DNA of 64,000 bases, from the NCBI GenBank assembly GCA_029249445.1, contig JAQWHI010000018.1, positions 124,001 to 188,000 on the forward strand. The letters are read 5' to 3'. The stretch is from Crocinitomicaceae bacterium (GTDB lineage Bacteria > Bacteroidota > Bacteroidia > Flavobacteriales_D > Crocinitomicaceae). This document shows positions 47,251 to 56,334 of this stretch, one piece after another (position 1 is the first letter of the stretch; each line of letters begins with the position of its first letter). Both the position numbers and the translations under genes were made by a program. The notes beneath the pieces were generated by a model. That model searched no databases and was not told where the DNA came from. It saw nothing but the letters and a program-made list of their open reading frames with translations.

Positions 47251-48305
47251 TAGAATTGTATATGAGTGACGTCGTTTTGCGCTTTAATGAAATCGTCATG
47301 GTTACCGATGTCGAGCCAGTAACCAAGCATCGGGTAGGAGCGTACACGTTTTCCTTCCTCGATTAAAGCTTCGATCAAATCCGTTGCATTGAAATGCGTA
47401 TTTTCTGGGATTCGATTAAGGAGTTCCTTTTTCATTAAATAAATTCCTCCGTTTGAATAGTACGTATAGCTTGGTTTTTCTTTGAGGCTTTTAATTTGAC
47501 CATTTTCAGTTTCTAGAACAGCATACGGTACATCTACTTTGTAAGGCAGACTCAGGACGGAAAAGTCAGCTTTGTTTTGAATAAAATCGTGAAAGAAGTC
47601 TTCAAAATCAATATTTGTAAGTAAATCTGAATTCATTACAAGGATATGGTCATTGGTGAAATTATCGACCTTACTTATTGCGCCGATCGTTCCAAGTGGT
47701 TCTGTTTCCCAGATGTATTGCATTCGAATTCCTTTGGCGCTACCATCACCAAAATGAGATTCCAGCTGCTCACCGAGATAGTTTACGGAAATACTAATAT
47801 CATCAATGCCATACATGGCCAAGCGGTCAATATTTCGTTCGATGATTGGAGTACCACCCACTTTTAGCAAGGGTTTTGGTATATTTTCAGTCAGCGGGCG
47901 CAGGCGTTGCCCTTGCCCACCTGCCATAATAACGGCATCAACTGGCAGATAAGAGCGGTGCATCCTCAAGTTGATTACATTGCAAATGACTTTGTCTGTT
48001 TTGCGAAGTACCGGAATGATTTGAAGATTCTTTGTCTTGAATTCATTGAGTTTCAAACTATTGTTTTCCCCATTGCGAAGATAGTGAGGATTCGTATTCA
48101 TTACGGATTGTATGGGGTCATCGATCTTCTTACTTTCAATCAACCCTCTTCGAATATCGCCATCGGTGACAGCCCCGATCAAAGCATTGTTTGCATCGAC
48201 AACAAAAACAGTAGCGTCTTGTGCAAGTTTGTCCAAGCGTATTAAAGCTTCACGAATGCTTGATTTTTCAGAAATCAGGTATTTTTCAAAGTTTTCCATG
48301 TTCAT
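47250..48305 (-). CDS. ptmE: CBS-domain nucleotidyltransferase, PtmE-like (glucosamine-1-phosphate guanylyltransferase)
   Basis: The 351-residue protein has two CBS motifs in the first 115 residues (VFVVDANNALIGAVTDGDIRR and QIIPVLRKTDKVICNVINL). A sugar-1-phosphate nucleotidyltransferase domain follows (VIMAGGQGQRLRPLTENIPKPLLKVGG split over residues 125-151, then GTIGAISKVDNF and MNSDLLTNIDFEDF). This CBS-NTP-transferase order matches Campylobacter PtmE, which makes GDP-GlcN for legionaminic acid. Without biochemical proof it could also be a mannose- or glucose-type transferase. It is separated from legC by 122 bases. Confidence 0.78.
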   Translation of the reverse strand: MNMENFEKYLISEKSSIREALIRLDKLAQDATVFVVDANNALIGAVTDGDIRRGLIESKKIDDPIQSVMNTNPHYLRNGENNSLKLNEFKTKNLQIIPVLRKTDKVICNVINLRMHRSYLPVDAVIMAGGQGQRLRPLTENIPKPLLKVGGTPIIERNIDRLAMYGIDDISISVNYLGEQLESHFGDGSAKGIRMQYIWETEPLGTIGAISKVDNFTNDHILVMNSDLLTNIDFEDFFHDFIQNKADFSVLSLPYKVDVPYAVLETENGQIKSLKEKPSYTYYSNGGIYLMKKELLNRIPENTHFNATDLIEALIEEGKRVRSYPMLGYWLDIGNHDDFIKAQNDVTHIQF

Positions 48306-48427
48306 TTTTTTTCAATGCAGTCGCAGCAGGTTTGGTTGTTTCGGTTGGTAGATCATCAATTATTCAGATGTTATTTAACTGTAAATCAATTAGTTATTTT
48401 AATCTAATTGATGTATGCATTTATTAT

Positions 48428-49573
48428 TTATACGCGCACGCTACTCGGGATATTTACAAGGCGTTGCTCGATAAAAATACTATTTTCCAGGTTACCATGT
48501 TTTGCATCCTTGATGTATTCCAATCGATGCAAGAGGGTCCATGCAGGTCGCGTCATTACTCCATTGGAGTTTGTTGTTTCTAAAAAAGCATTTCTATCCT
48601 CGACAGTTTGCAATAATATTGAGTTCAACCAATAATTGGATCGGCAATTTTCAGGTTCCGTGAGGTATTCTATTTTTTCATTTCTAAAGAAATCAGCATA
48701 GCGTGCGGCTGTTTTTCGTTTGTCTTCAATAAATGATTCGATGGTTTCCATTTGGGCACATCCTATAGCAGCATTGATATTTGGACAGCGGTAGTTGTAT
48801 CCGACATGGTCGTGCTGGTATTCCCATTTGTGCGGGACTTTGGCCTGTGTACTGAGGTGCTTCGCTCTTGCGGCCAATGCAGCGTCATCTGTAACGATCA
48901 TGCCACCACCACCACAAGTAATTGATTTGTTTCCATTGAAGCTGTAGATTCCCATCTTTCCGAATGTTCCCGTATGTTTTCCATTTTTTGTGGATCCCAA
49001 TGATTCTGCTGAATCTTCAACGATCGGAATGTTGTATTCATTTGCGAGTTCAACAATCGCTTCAATTTCGCATGGAAATCCGAAGGTATGCATCGGTACA
49101 ATCGCACCAACCTTCTGTCCTGTTGGGACGTATGTTGCTGTGCCATCGATGAGTTTCACATCGTTCAGAAATGTGCGCAGTGCATCAGGAGACATTCCGA
49201 GTGTATGGCGGTCTACATCAATAAAATAGGGCTCTGCGCCGGTATACATAATTCCATTTGCGGTTGCAGCAAAGCTGAGTGCTTGCGTTACAACGATGTC
49301 ATTTTGTTGCACTCCTGAAGTAACGAGTGCCAAATGGAGTGCCGATGTCCCATTGACGACAGCAATGGCATGCTTACTTCCCGTGTAATTGGCTACCATT
49401 TGTTCGAATCGGCCAACGAATTCCCCTACATAGGAGACAAATGTGGAATCGATACACTCGTTGAGGTACTTCTTTTCGTTTCCGATAAATAATGGTTCAT
49501 GCAGTGGAATGAAATCACGGTCTTTTCCGTACAACTCTCTCACTTTATCAATTACCGATTGAAATTTTTCCAT
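48428..49573 (-). CDS. legC: PLP-dependent sugar aminotransferase, LegC-like
   Basis: The 381-residue protein is a DegT/DnrJ/EryC1/StrS aminotransferase. The PLP-binding Lys is in IYSFNGNKSITCGGGGMIV. GTSALHLALVTSGVQ, VPMHTFGFPCEIEAIVELA and VEDSAESLGS are the other fold motifs. The N-terminal FIPLHEPLFIGNEKKYLNECIDSTFVS matches LegC, which aminates the 4-keto sugar made by LegB. It starts 3 bases after the end of the LegB-like gene, so the two work as a pair. Length is normal. Confidence 0.84.
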   Translation of the reverse strand: MEKFQSVIDKVRELYGKDRDFIPLHEPLFIGNEKKYLNECIDSTFVSYVGEFVGRFEQMVANYTGSKHAIAVVNGTSALHLALVTSGVQQNDIVVTQALSFAATANGIMYTGAEPYFIDVDRHTLGMSPDALRTFLNDVKLIDGTATYVPTGQKVGAIVPMHTFGFPCEIEAIVELANEYNIPIVEDSAESLGSTKNGKHTGTFGKMGIYSFNGNKSITCGGGGMIVTDDAALAARAKHLSTQAKVPHKWEYQHDHVGYNYRCPNINAAIGCAQMETIESFIEDKRKTAARYADFFRNEKIEYLTEPENCRSNYWLNSILLQTVEDRNAFLETTNSNGVMTRPAWTLLHRLEYIKDAKHGNLENSIFIEQRLVNIPSSVRV

Positions 49574-49576
49574 AGC

Positions 49577-50773
49577 TTACATTTTACTGTCGAGGTATTT
49601 TCCTTTCTCTTCATGATCAAATCCTGGGATAAGTTCTTTGAAGAGTTCGACAATTTCTTCTTTTGTCCATTTTCGATTCGAGCGCATTTTTTGAATGGAC
49701 TGTTCAAAATGGGACAGCATAGATTCGGTATAATTAAAGTCGTTTTTAATAATTCCAAATTCTTTAAATCGCTCTAGATCGAGTGTTTCATTCTCAGTAA
49801 AGAATTCTTCAAAGGGTTTTTCTCCAGTTGTATCACTCAATGGGAAGAGGCATCCCCACGATTCGGAATCTGTTCTTTCAGCAATGTAATTTCTTGCTTC
49901 ATCTTCCGTGTTGCATTCTTTTGCGCTGTATCCTTGATTTTTAAGGAAGTTGAGCGCAACAGTTTTCAAGTCAATGAGTTTGAATTGTTCATTTTCTTGT
50001 GGGAAAAAAGTATCACCATTATCACCGAACAGACACGACATCAAACAAAGCTCACCTGATTCTTTCGGTGTAACAAAATACCGCTGAACATCTGCTGGAG
50101 CAACGATCGGTTGCTCTTTTTCAATCCGCTTATTGAAGCCGTGTAAAAGTGATCCATCTGAGAAGGCGACATTTGCAAATCGTGCGGTCGAAATAGGGAT
50201 TTTCTTGCCCATTCGCATGAGAAACAATTCCATAATTCGTTTTGATGCTCCCATCATATTGACTGGGTTGGCAGCCTTGTCAGTACTTACGCAGAAATAC
50301 TTTTTTGCACCACCATCAGCAGCTTGTTGAATTGTTTTGACTGTATTGAAAATATTTACATCAATCATTCGCATCAGTGTAAAGTGATCTTTTTCACTTC
50401 TCACATGCTTTAGCGCAGAGAGGTTGAGTACATAATCAAAGTCACCGTCTGCTTCAATAAAGGCGTCGTATTCGATTGACCCGATGTCAAGTGCAAATGT
50501 TCGAAATTCACCATCGATATACCCATAACTACTTCTGATATCACGCACCAGTTCTACAAGGTTGTTTTCGCTAATGTCTACAACGTGCAATTTTAGTGGA
50601 TTCCGCTTGAAAATTTCTTTAACAACTGCTTGGCCTATTGAGCCTGCACCTCCGAGAACAAGGAATTTGTTGCTTGAAACAATTTCACTGATTTCTGTTT
50701 CATGCGCTGAAATATCAGTGTGAAATAATTTATTTTCTCTTCCAATAATTTGGAGAATTTCCTTCGTGGTCAT
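49577..50773 (-). CDS. legB: Nucleotide-sugar 4,6-dehydratase, LegB-like
   Basis: The 398-residue protein is an extended SDR of the polysaccharide-biosynthesis type. The NAD-binding loop is LGGAGSIGQAVVKEI, the active region is CVSTDKAANPVNMMGASKRIME, and STARFANVAFSDGSLLHGF and RYFVTPKESGELCLMS follow. The C-terminal 110 residues (QNEQFKLIDLKTVALNFL onward) fit LegB, which dehydrates a GDP- or UDP-GlcNAc. It lies 26 bases behind the DUF1573 lipoprotein gene, so read-through from ctpA is possible. Confidence 0.82.
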   Translation of the reverse strand: MTTKEILQIIGRENKLFHTDISAHETEISEIVSSNKFLVLGGAGSIGQAVVKEIFKRNPLKLHVVDISENNLVELVRDIRSSYGYIDGEFRTFALDIGSIEYDAFIEADGDFDYVLNLSALKHVRSEKDHFTLMRMIDVNIFNTVKTIQQAADGGAKKYFCVSTDKAANPVNMMGASKRIMELFLMRMGKKIPISTARFANVAFSDGSLLHGFNKRIEKEQPIVAPADVQRYFVTPKESGELCLMSCLFGDNGDTFFPQENEQFKLIDLKTVALNFLKNQGYSAKECNTEDEARNYIAERTDSESWGCLFPLSDTTGEKPFEEFFTENETLDLERFKEFGIIKNDFNYTESMLSHFEQSIQKMRSNRKWTKEEIVELFKELIPGFDHEEKGKYLDSKM

Positions 50774-50799
50774 TGGCTTTAATATTGGAACAATAAACG

Positions 50800-51315
50800 C
50801 TATTCTTCAACGAATGCCCGTATATCGAACGTATGTTTCCCTTGTTTCGTATTTGCTTCAACGGTAACTGTTTTCGTTACCTCGTTTAGCTGTCCTGGTT
50901 TTGAGTGGAATTTAACTTGTATAATATCCGACTGTCCGGGTGCAATTGGTCCTTTTGGTCGCCTTGGCATTGTACATCCACAGCTCGCAGAAACATTTGA
51001 AACGATTAATGGTTTGTCTCCAGTATTGATGACTCGAACATCTGCGAAACAATCAGTATCGGCTTTGACCTTACCGAAATCGTGTACTTCTTTGTTAAAT
51101 TTCAAGCTGGTCCAAGACGCTTCCAACGCTTTCCGTTTTTTTTGCTCGAGTTGGAAGTCTTTTTCCATTTTTTCACGCTCCTCTGGCGACAAATCACTGT
51201 CAGCACTTATGGTTGAAATTGCTTTTCCTGTTTTTCTTTCGATTGTATTCGTTCCGCCTGACTCGCAAGAGGCGAGAAGAACGATTGCAATTAGGGGAAT
51301 GAACCTTGTTTTCAT
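50800..51315 (-). CDS. DUF1573 lipoprotein
   Basis: The 171-residue protein has a lipobox (IVLLASCES) at residues 11-19. A charged, predicted helical linker (LSPEEREKMEKDFQLEQKKRK) precedes one DUF1573 domain (HDFGKVKADTDCFADVRVINTG, SNVSASCGCTMP, VKFHSKPGQLNEVTKTVTVEAN). DUF1573 is an Ig-like fold frequent in Bacteroidota envelopes. It sits between ctpA and legB on one strand with a 52-base gap to ctpA. The role is unknown. Confidence 0.88.
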   Translation of the reverse strand: MKTRFIPLIAIVLLASCESGGTNTIERKTGKAISTISADSDLSPEEREKMEKDFQLEQKKRKALEASWTSLKFNKEVHDFGKVKADTDCFADVRVINTGDKPLIVSNVSASCGCTMPRRPKGPIAPGQSDIIQVKFHSKPGQLNEVTKTVTVEANTKQGKHTFDIRAFVEE

Positions 51316-51367
51316 AAAATCAAATTAGATTTTAAGCAAAAATAGAAAAATGATTGTTTTTAGCGAT

Positions 51368-52966
51368 CTATTCAATAATGTATTGCTCCGATTCGATAAC
51401 TTCAATTGCTTTTTGAAGAATCTCATTGGTTGCATTGTAAATCTGATAAAATTCACTGTATCCCCAGAGGTTTCTTGCTAGTACTGCTTTCATTCTCAAG
51501 GCGAGTAATTCTTCACTTGTCTCGTATTCCGCTTTGTTGAACTCAAGTTGTTCGTCTTTCTCGAGGTCGTTTTCTTCTTTTTTGATGTAGTCAAAAAACA
51601 AGTCCATGAATTTTTTATCGACTTTAAAGTCGGTTTTGAATTGTTCAAAAGTTGGATAGCCTGCGGCAAGCGCTTCTCTATTTTTATTTACATAATGCAA
51701 CGCAAAATTATTCAGGTGACCGGTACGAATGAGACTGGAGTAGAAGTCTGTAATTGCTGAGGTATCCAGTGGAACAAATATATCGGGCATTATTCCACCA
51801 CCGCCGTATACAGCACGTTTTTGGATCAATGTTTCAAATAGCAGTGAGTCCACCATTTTGATCGAATCTTGATGCATGAATTCGCCATTTTCATACCGAT
51901 CGGCTAAGTCGCTGCTGTAGGCCTCTTTATCTTCATATGGCTTTTGTATAAAGCGTCCACTTGGGGTGTAGTAACGTGCGATTGTAAGTCGAATTTGAGC
52001 ACCATCGCTCAGGTCGATTGGTCGTTGTACCAGACCTTTCCCGAATGTTCTTCTTCCAATGATCAATCCTCTGTCCCAGTCTTGTATCGCCCCGGAAACA
52101 ATCTCACTGGCGGATGCGGAGTATTCATTGGTCAATACAACGAGTCGACCATTCTCCCAAAGGCCTTTGTATTCTGTTTTAAGGTCTTGTCTTGGTTGTG
52201 CGCGCCCCTCTGAATAAACGACTAATTTTTCGCCAGACAAGAATTCATCAGATAAGTATTTGGCGCTGTAAAGAAGTCCTCCAGGGTTTCCTTGAAGGTC
52301 AAAAATCAGATTTTCCATTCCCAATTTGGTCAACTTTTTAATACCTTCACGCACTTCATTGAGTGAGGATCGAGAAAATGAGTTCAGTTTAATATAACCC
52401 GTGGTCTCGGTTACCATGTATGCAGTTTCAACTGAGTTTACTGGGATTACGTCTCGTTTAATGACGAAAGTGATCAATCGAGGCGATCGTTTTCGTTTTA
52501 CTTCAATTTTAACTTCTGTGCCTTTGTCGCCCATTAATTTGTCCCTAACGTCTCCATTTTTGAGGCCTATTCCGGCAACATTTTCATTTTCAATTGTTAC
52601 AATTTTATCTCCTGGAAGCAGTCCTAACTTTTCAGATGGCCCCCCTGGAATTGTTGCAACCACCATCAAGGTATCTTTAAGGATTTGAAAACGAATTCCA
52701 ATTCCTACGAAATTTCCATCAATTCTGCTGTTGGCATCCTTCACATCCTCTTCCGATATGTATGTAGAATGCGGATCGAGTTTTTCAAGCAGTGCAATGA
52801 TTGCGGCATCAGTTAGTTCGTCGTGTTTTACATCGTCAACATACATTGAAGAGATGTAATTGAACACTTCTTCAAACTTCATTGTTGCATCAATTTCAGC
52901 ATTTCCTGTTTGGCTGAATGAGGTATTCGTTACAATTAAAAGCGAGAATAATGAAATTAGTTTCAT
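51368..52966 (-). CDS. Carboxyl-terminal processing protease (S41)
   Basis: The 532-residue protein has a signal peptide (MKLISLFSLLIVTNTSFSQ). An N-terminal helical region is followed by a PDZ domain (GIGIRFQILKDTLMVVATIPGGPSEKLGLLPGDKIVTIEN, about 85-125). The S41 catalytic domain has LIFDLQGNPGGLL, the Ser in LTNEYSASASEIVSGA and the Lys in GRRTFGKGLVQ. The C-terminal 150 residues carry GGGGIMPDIFVP, typical of CtpA-like periplasmic proteases. These trim or degrade envelope proteins. Confidence 0.93.
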   Translation of the reverse strand: MKLISLFSLLIVTNTSFSQTGNAEIDATMKFEEVFNYISSMYVDDVKHDELTDAAIIALLEKLDPHSTYISEEDVKDANSRIDGNFVGIGIRFQILKDTLMVVATIPGGPSEKLGLLPGDKIVTIENENVAGIGLKNGDVRDKLMGDKGTEVKIEVKRKRSPRLITFVIKRDVIPVNSVETAYMVTETTGYIKLNSFSRSSLNEVREGIKKLTKLGMENLIFDLQGNPGGLLYSAKYLSDEFLSGEKLVVYSEGRAQPRQDLKTEYKGLWENGRLVVLTNEYSASASEIVSGAIQDWDRGLIIGRRTFGKGLVQRPIDLSDGAQIRLTIARYYTPSGRFIQKPYEDKEAYSSDLADRYENGEFMHQDSIKMVDSLLFETLIQKRAVYGGGGIMPDIFVPLDTSAITDFYSSLIRTGHLNNFALHYVNKNREALAAGYPTFEQFKTDFKVDKKFMDLFFDYIKKEENDLEKDEQLEFNKAEYETSEELLALRMKAVLARNLWGYSEFYQIYNATNEILQKAIEVIESEQYIIE

Positions 52967-53163
52967 GTAATTAAAGGTTATTAGAAATCGTATAATTCAA
53001 TGCTGTGAAAATAGCGTAAATTACTTTATTTGTTGGCGTTTCGCCAATTTAAATTCTGTTAAGGCAGTTGTTCCAAAAGATAAACAAGTGATTGTGGATT
53101 GAATTTTTCTTGAGGTGCCCAATGCGCCATTATTTTTTGTTTCTTCGTTCAACAATTCAGATT

Positions 53164-54084
53164 ATGAAAAGGAGTGTGGTTTTATTGGTTCTGATTTTTG
53201 CTTATTCGCACATGTGGGCGCAAAATCAGCAGTTTGATAAATTGGAAATGTTTTTTGACCAGGGTCACTACAAAAAGGTGTACCGTAAGGCCAACAGGCT
53301 TTTGGATAATCCTGAATATGATTTTTCATTACTTCCCGAATATTACAAAAGTCTTAGCTTGCTTCAACTGGCACACAATACCTACTGGCGCTCTCGTCAT
53401 CCAAATGCACTCGATCGTTCGATTCAACTTTTTAAATCGGTAAAGCGCTCACCACGTAGCGAAAAATTATTTGATGCGCATTTGTATGAGCTGTCATGGT
53501 TAAAAAACGATTTGATGTCATGGGCTGCTGACCTCAACAGATTAAACGAGGAGGTAGCTTTTACTCAGGTACAAGAATTTATTGGCTTGCTTCCTAGAGA
53601 TGTTCCCCTCTACAATGAGAAAATCAATTCCATTATCGAGGAAGGACAGCCACTTTCTGAGGTCAATTCTGCCGATAGCGCTGTGCCATCGGAGGAGGTG
53701 CTTCCGGTAAGAGATGGAGTCGTTATAGACGCCAAAAAATACATTGGAACACCGTACGTTTGGGCAGGCAATACACCGGAGGGATTTGATTGTAGTGGCT
53801 TTACGCGTTATGTCATGCTGCAGCAAGGTACTGAATTACCGAGGAGAGCAGCTGACCAATACGCAAATTCTCGTCAGCTAAAGAAGAAGCATGTTCAACA
53901 AGGCGATTTAGTTTTTTTTGATAACGGTTCAGGCATCTCTCATGTCGGAATTGTAGCAGCTGTCAATGGAGATCAAATTGTCATGATTCATGCAAGTTCG
54001 AGCCAAGGTGTGATTTTAACCGATGTTAGTGCATCTACTTATTGGTCAAAGCGATTGAAAGGGTTTGGAACCTATCTTGAATGA
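53164..54084 (+). CDS. NlpC/P60 family peptidoglycan hydrolase
   Basis: The 306-residue protein has a signal peptide (VVLLVLIFAYSHMWAQ). A 170-residue helical domain follows (FFDQGHYKKVYRKANRLLDN; TPR-like). The C-terminal NlpC/P60 domain has the catalytic Cys in EGFDCSGFTRYV, His in GISHVGIVAAV and the third polar residue in MIHASSSQG. Such enzymes cut D-Glu-mDAP stem-peptide bonds. The N-terminal domain differs from the usual SH3 repeats and may bind a partner. The ATG at 53164 begins the signal peptide. It overlaps the next, convergent gene by 13 bases. Confidence 0.9.
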   Translation: MKRSVVLLVLIFAYSHMWAQNQQFDKLEMFFDQGHYKKVYRKANRLLDNPEYDFSLLPEYYKSLSLLQLAHNTYWRSRHPNALDRSIQLFKSVKRSPRSEKLFDAHLYELSWLKNDLMSWAADLNRLNEEVAFTQVQEFIGLLPRDVPLYNEKINSIIEEGQPLSEVNSADSAVPSEEVLPVRDGVVIDAKKYIGTPYVWAGNTPEGFDCSGFTRYVMLQQGTELPRRAADQYANSRQLKKKHVQQGDLVFFDNGSGISHVGIVAAVNGDQIVMIHASSSQGVILTDVSASTYWSKRLKGFGTYLE

Positions 54085-54590
54085 TTTTTTTTACTCGGGA
54101 GGAAGAAATTCATCAATACGAGTATTGAAACGACAATCAATACGAGCTTTGTAAGGTCAAACAAAACAATAGATTCAGGTTGAATAATGAGGATAGAGAG
54201 CAATAGACTGACAAGTATCAGTACTGAAATCGTTGCGATCCCATGGAGTATTTTGTTTTTGGATATTACCTGAATTGTTGCATCTCCAATCAATAAAATA
54301 AGACCTGAAATGGTAAGGTATCCGAGTTCCTCGTATCTTGTTTTGTTCATGAAGATGATAGTTAGTCCCAATAGAATGAGAAGAGTAAGAATTAACGTCG
54401 TCCATTTGAGGGAGGTTCTTCCCATTAAAGAAATTCTATAGATCAACAAGACAAGACAAAAGCAAGTTGCATAGACAAAGAGCAAAGATTCATGAAGATT
54501 GGTCGGTTCTTCGATCTCGAATAAAGCATGAGTTGCAAATAGTACGCTTAACACAGTGAGAGCTGATAAAACACGTTTGATCCATTTCAT
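54072..54590 (-). CDS. Hypothetical five-helix membrane protein
   Basis: The 172-residue protein is hydrophobic with five predicted helices: VLSALTVLSVLFATHALF, LLFVYATCFCLVLLIYRI, WTTLILTLLILLGLTIIF, LTISGLILLIGDATIQV and IATISVLILVSLLLSILII, with a further one near VLIVVSILVLMNFF. It ends with a basic PSKKNHSR tail. No conserved motif that I can name is present. It is convergent with the NlpC gene, and the following 130 bases contain no gene. The frame looks real because of its consistent helix pattern. Confidence 0.65.
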   Translation of the reverse strand: MKWIKRVLSALTVLSVLFATHALFEIEEPTNLHESLLFVYATCFCLVLLIYRISLMGRTSLKWTTLILTLLILLGLTIIFMNKTRYEELGYLTISGLILLIGDATIQVISKNKILHGIATISVLILVSLLLSILIIQPESIVLFDLTKLVLIVVSILVLMNFFLPSKKNHSR

Positions 54591-54683
54591 GGCATTAAAA
54601 TTAAATAAAATGAAGTTATCGAAGTGGTTGCGAAATCAATGAAATGGGAGACGGATTTTACTTTTGAATTGTATTTTCAAAAA

Positions 54684-54707
54684 AAAAGGAGCCCGTGAGC
54701 CCCTTTT
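54684..54707 (-). terminator. Intrinsic terminator after the copper/haem protein gene
   Basis: Reading the minus strand, AAAAGGGGC and GCTCCTTTT form a 9-bp stem with one mismatch and loop TCACGG, followed by a T run. It lies 17 bases past the gene end. Confidence 0.72.
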
Positions 54708-54723
54708 TCTATTTTTCTATCCA

Positions 54724-56334
54724 TTATTTCACAACAAATTTCGTTGATTTTTGGACACCATCTACTTCGATGACAAATCGATAAATACCAGCGTTTAAAT
54801 GTTGTGTATTGTAGGTCAGTAGGTGTCTTCCTTTTGTGTAATACGTTGCATCTTCGAGGACTTCTACAACTTGACCGTTGTTGTTGTATATCGTTAAGGT
54901 CGCATCATCTCCATCGCTCATACGGAAGCCAATTTTCACCTCTGCAGTTGCAGGATTTGGATAAATCGGGTAGAGATCAGTTTGTTCTTCTTGAATGAGC
55001 AACTCTTCTGATCCTAGCATCAAATCTTCATCACCAATTTGGTACGGCACGTAATCGTAAAGTCCAACAAACATTTCATCACCTGTAAAATCGCCCCAAT
55101 ACACATATTGAGGAGGATTGTTTGGATTGAGAGGATTTGTTGCTGTGTTGTCGTAAGATGCCTCAACATAAACTGTACTCCCTGCAGTAATTTTGACAAG
55201 GTTCGTGAAGCTGTAACCATTTTGATAGTTGAAGTCCCAATCGTTAATTCGAACCAGTTTTGTTGTGTCTCCGTTTCCGTCTATAGCATACGATTCCCAT
55301 GTTTTACCCAACAAATGCATGTGAGGGAATACGGTCAACAGACTAATGTCATATGGAACGTAACTTGAACCTTTAAATGAAGAAACGGTATTTGGCGGAA
55401 TTACAAAAGGTGTGGAAAGATTGATTGGGCTAATCGTATAGGTTTGCACATATCTCGGAGAAGGCGTCTGTGCAAAAAACAAATTCAAATAGGACGAATC
55501 TGTGTCATTCACAGGGATAGGCGCATAATGCATTTGCATTAGAAGTTTGGAGTTGGGTAACAAAATTTTGCTTATTTCTGGCGGAAAAAAACGTGCTTCT
55601 GTTCCCGGTGCCCAAACCGCATAAAGTGGATCTACAGGATCAAATCCAAATCCTCCGAACATTTCGTAGCCATAGTCAGGATCGGCAGCATCCAGGATAT
55701 CTGCTTGATTTGTTGTATCCATAGCAATCACTGCATGGTGACAAATGGAGGGGTTTCCAGGACGAAATTCAACTGCTCGTACTTCTTTTGCTTGTGTGAG
55801 TTGAGGGTCAAAAACAAAAACTTGATATCCATCTTCATTTGTTCCTTGGTGCTCAAATGCTTCTGCCATTGGCAAAACCAAGTCAGGTGTTCCCAATGCT
55901 GAGCCAGACGGAAAGGTTGGCATAGTAGCTTCGTTGGTAGGGTCTCCCGCTTGCATTCCTGCATCGAACCAATCGCCAATGGTTTGAATTTGAGCATCAG
56001 TTAGGTAGTTTTCACCTAAAAAGTGATTGTAATCTGGATCTGCTTTCCATGGTGGCATGTACTTCAGTTCCGTAACGTATTTAATCATGGCACCATAAGC
56101 CGAAACTTCTGCAATGTTTGTTAATGGCATTGGACCGATTTCTCCCGGTCGGTGGCATTTTGTGCAGTGGTTATAAATGATAGGTGAAATATCTTCGTAA
56201 TAGGTTGGAACTGATTTCGCAACGGTTTGAGTGTCCAGCGGGTTTACTTCAATAATTTTACTTGTACTGAACCCGGTAGCTGATATACACAGCGCACCGG
56301 CAATGGCAATAAAGATTAAAAGAATTGTTTTCAT
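54724..56334 (-). CDS. Secreted c-type cytochrome/PHM-like copper monooxygenase-like protein with T9SS type A tail
   Basis: The 536-residue protein has an export signal (ILLIFIAIAGALCISATG). One haem-binding site CTKCH is at 57-61 in a cytochrome c domain (HRPGEIGPMPL, YMPPWKAD). A domain like the copper type II ascorbate-dependent monooxygenase family follows, with all ligand positions visible: His199-His200 (SICHHAV), His269 (LMQMHYAP), His338-x-His340 (FPHMHLLGKTW) and Met421 (GDEMFVGLYDY). A T9SS type A domain (YPIYPNPATAEVKIGF to the end) directs surface release. The fold assignment rests on motifs. The substrate is unknown. It is coupled to the upstream thioredoxin-like gene by an ATGA overlap. 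Confidence 0.82.
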   Translation of the reverse strand: MKTILLIFIAIAGALCISATGFSTSKIIEVNPLDTQTVAKSVPTYYEDISPIIYNHCTKCHRPGEIGPMPLTNIAEVSAYGAMIKYVTELKYMPPWKADPDYNHFLGENYLTDAQIQTIGDWFDAGMQAGDPTNEATMPTFPSGSALGTPDLVLPMAEAFEHQGTNEDGYQVFVFDPQLTQAKEVRAVEFRPGNPSICHHAVIAMDTTNQADILDAADPDYGYEMFGGFGFDPVDPLYAVWAPGTEARFFPPEISKILLPNSKLLMQMHYAPIPVNDTDSSYLNLFFAQTPSPRYVQTYTISPINLSTPFVIPPNTVSSFKGSSYVPYDISLLTVFPHMHLLGKTWESYAIDGNGDTTKLVRINDWDFNYQNGYSFTNLVKITAGSTVYVEASYDNTATNPLNPNNPPQYVYWGDFTGDEMFVGLYDYVPYQIGDEDLMLGSEELLIQEEQTDLYPIYPNPATAEVKIGFRMSDGDDATLTIYNNNGQVVEVLEDATYYTKGRHLLTYNTQHLNAGIYRFVIEVDGVQKSTKFVVK

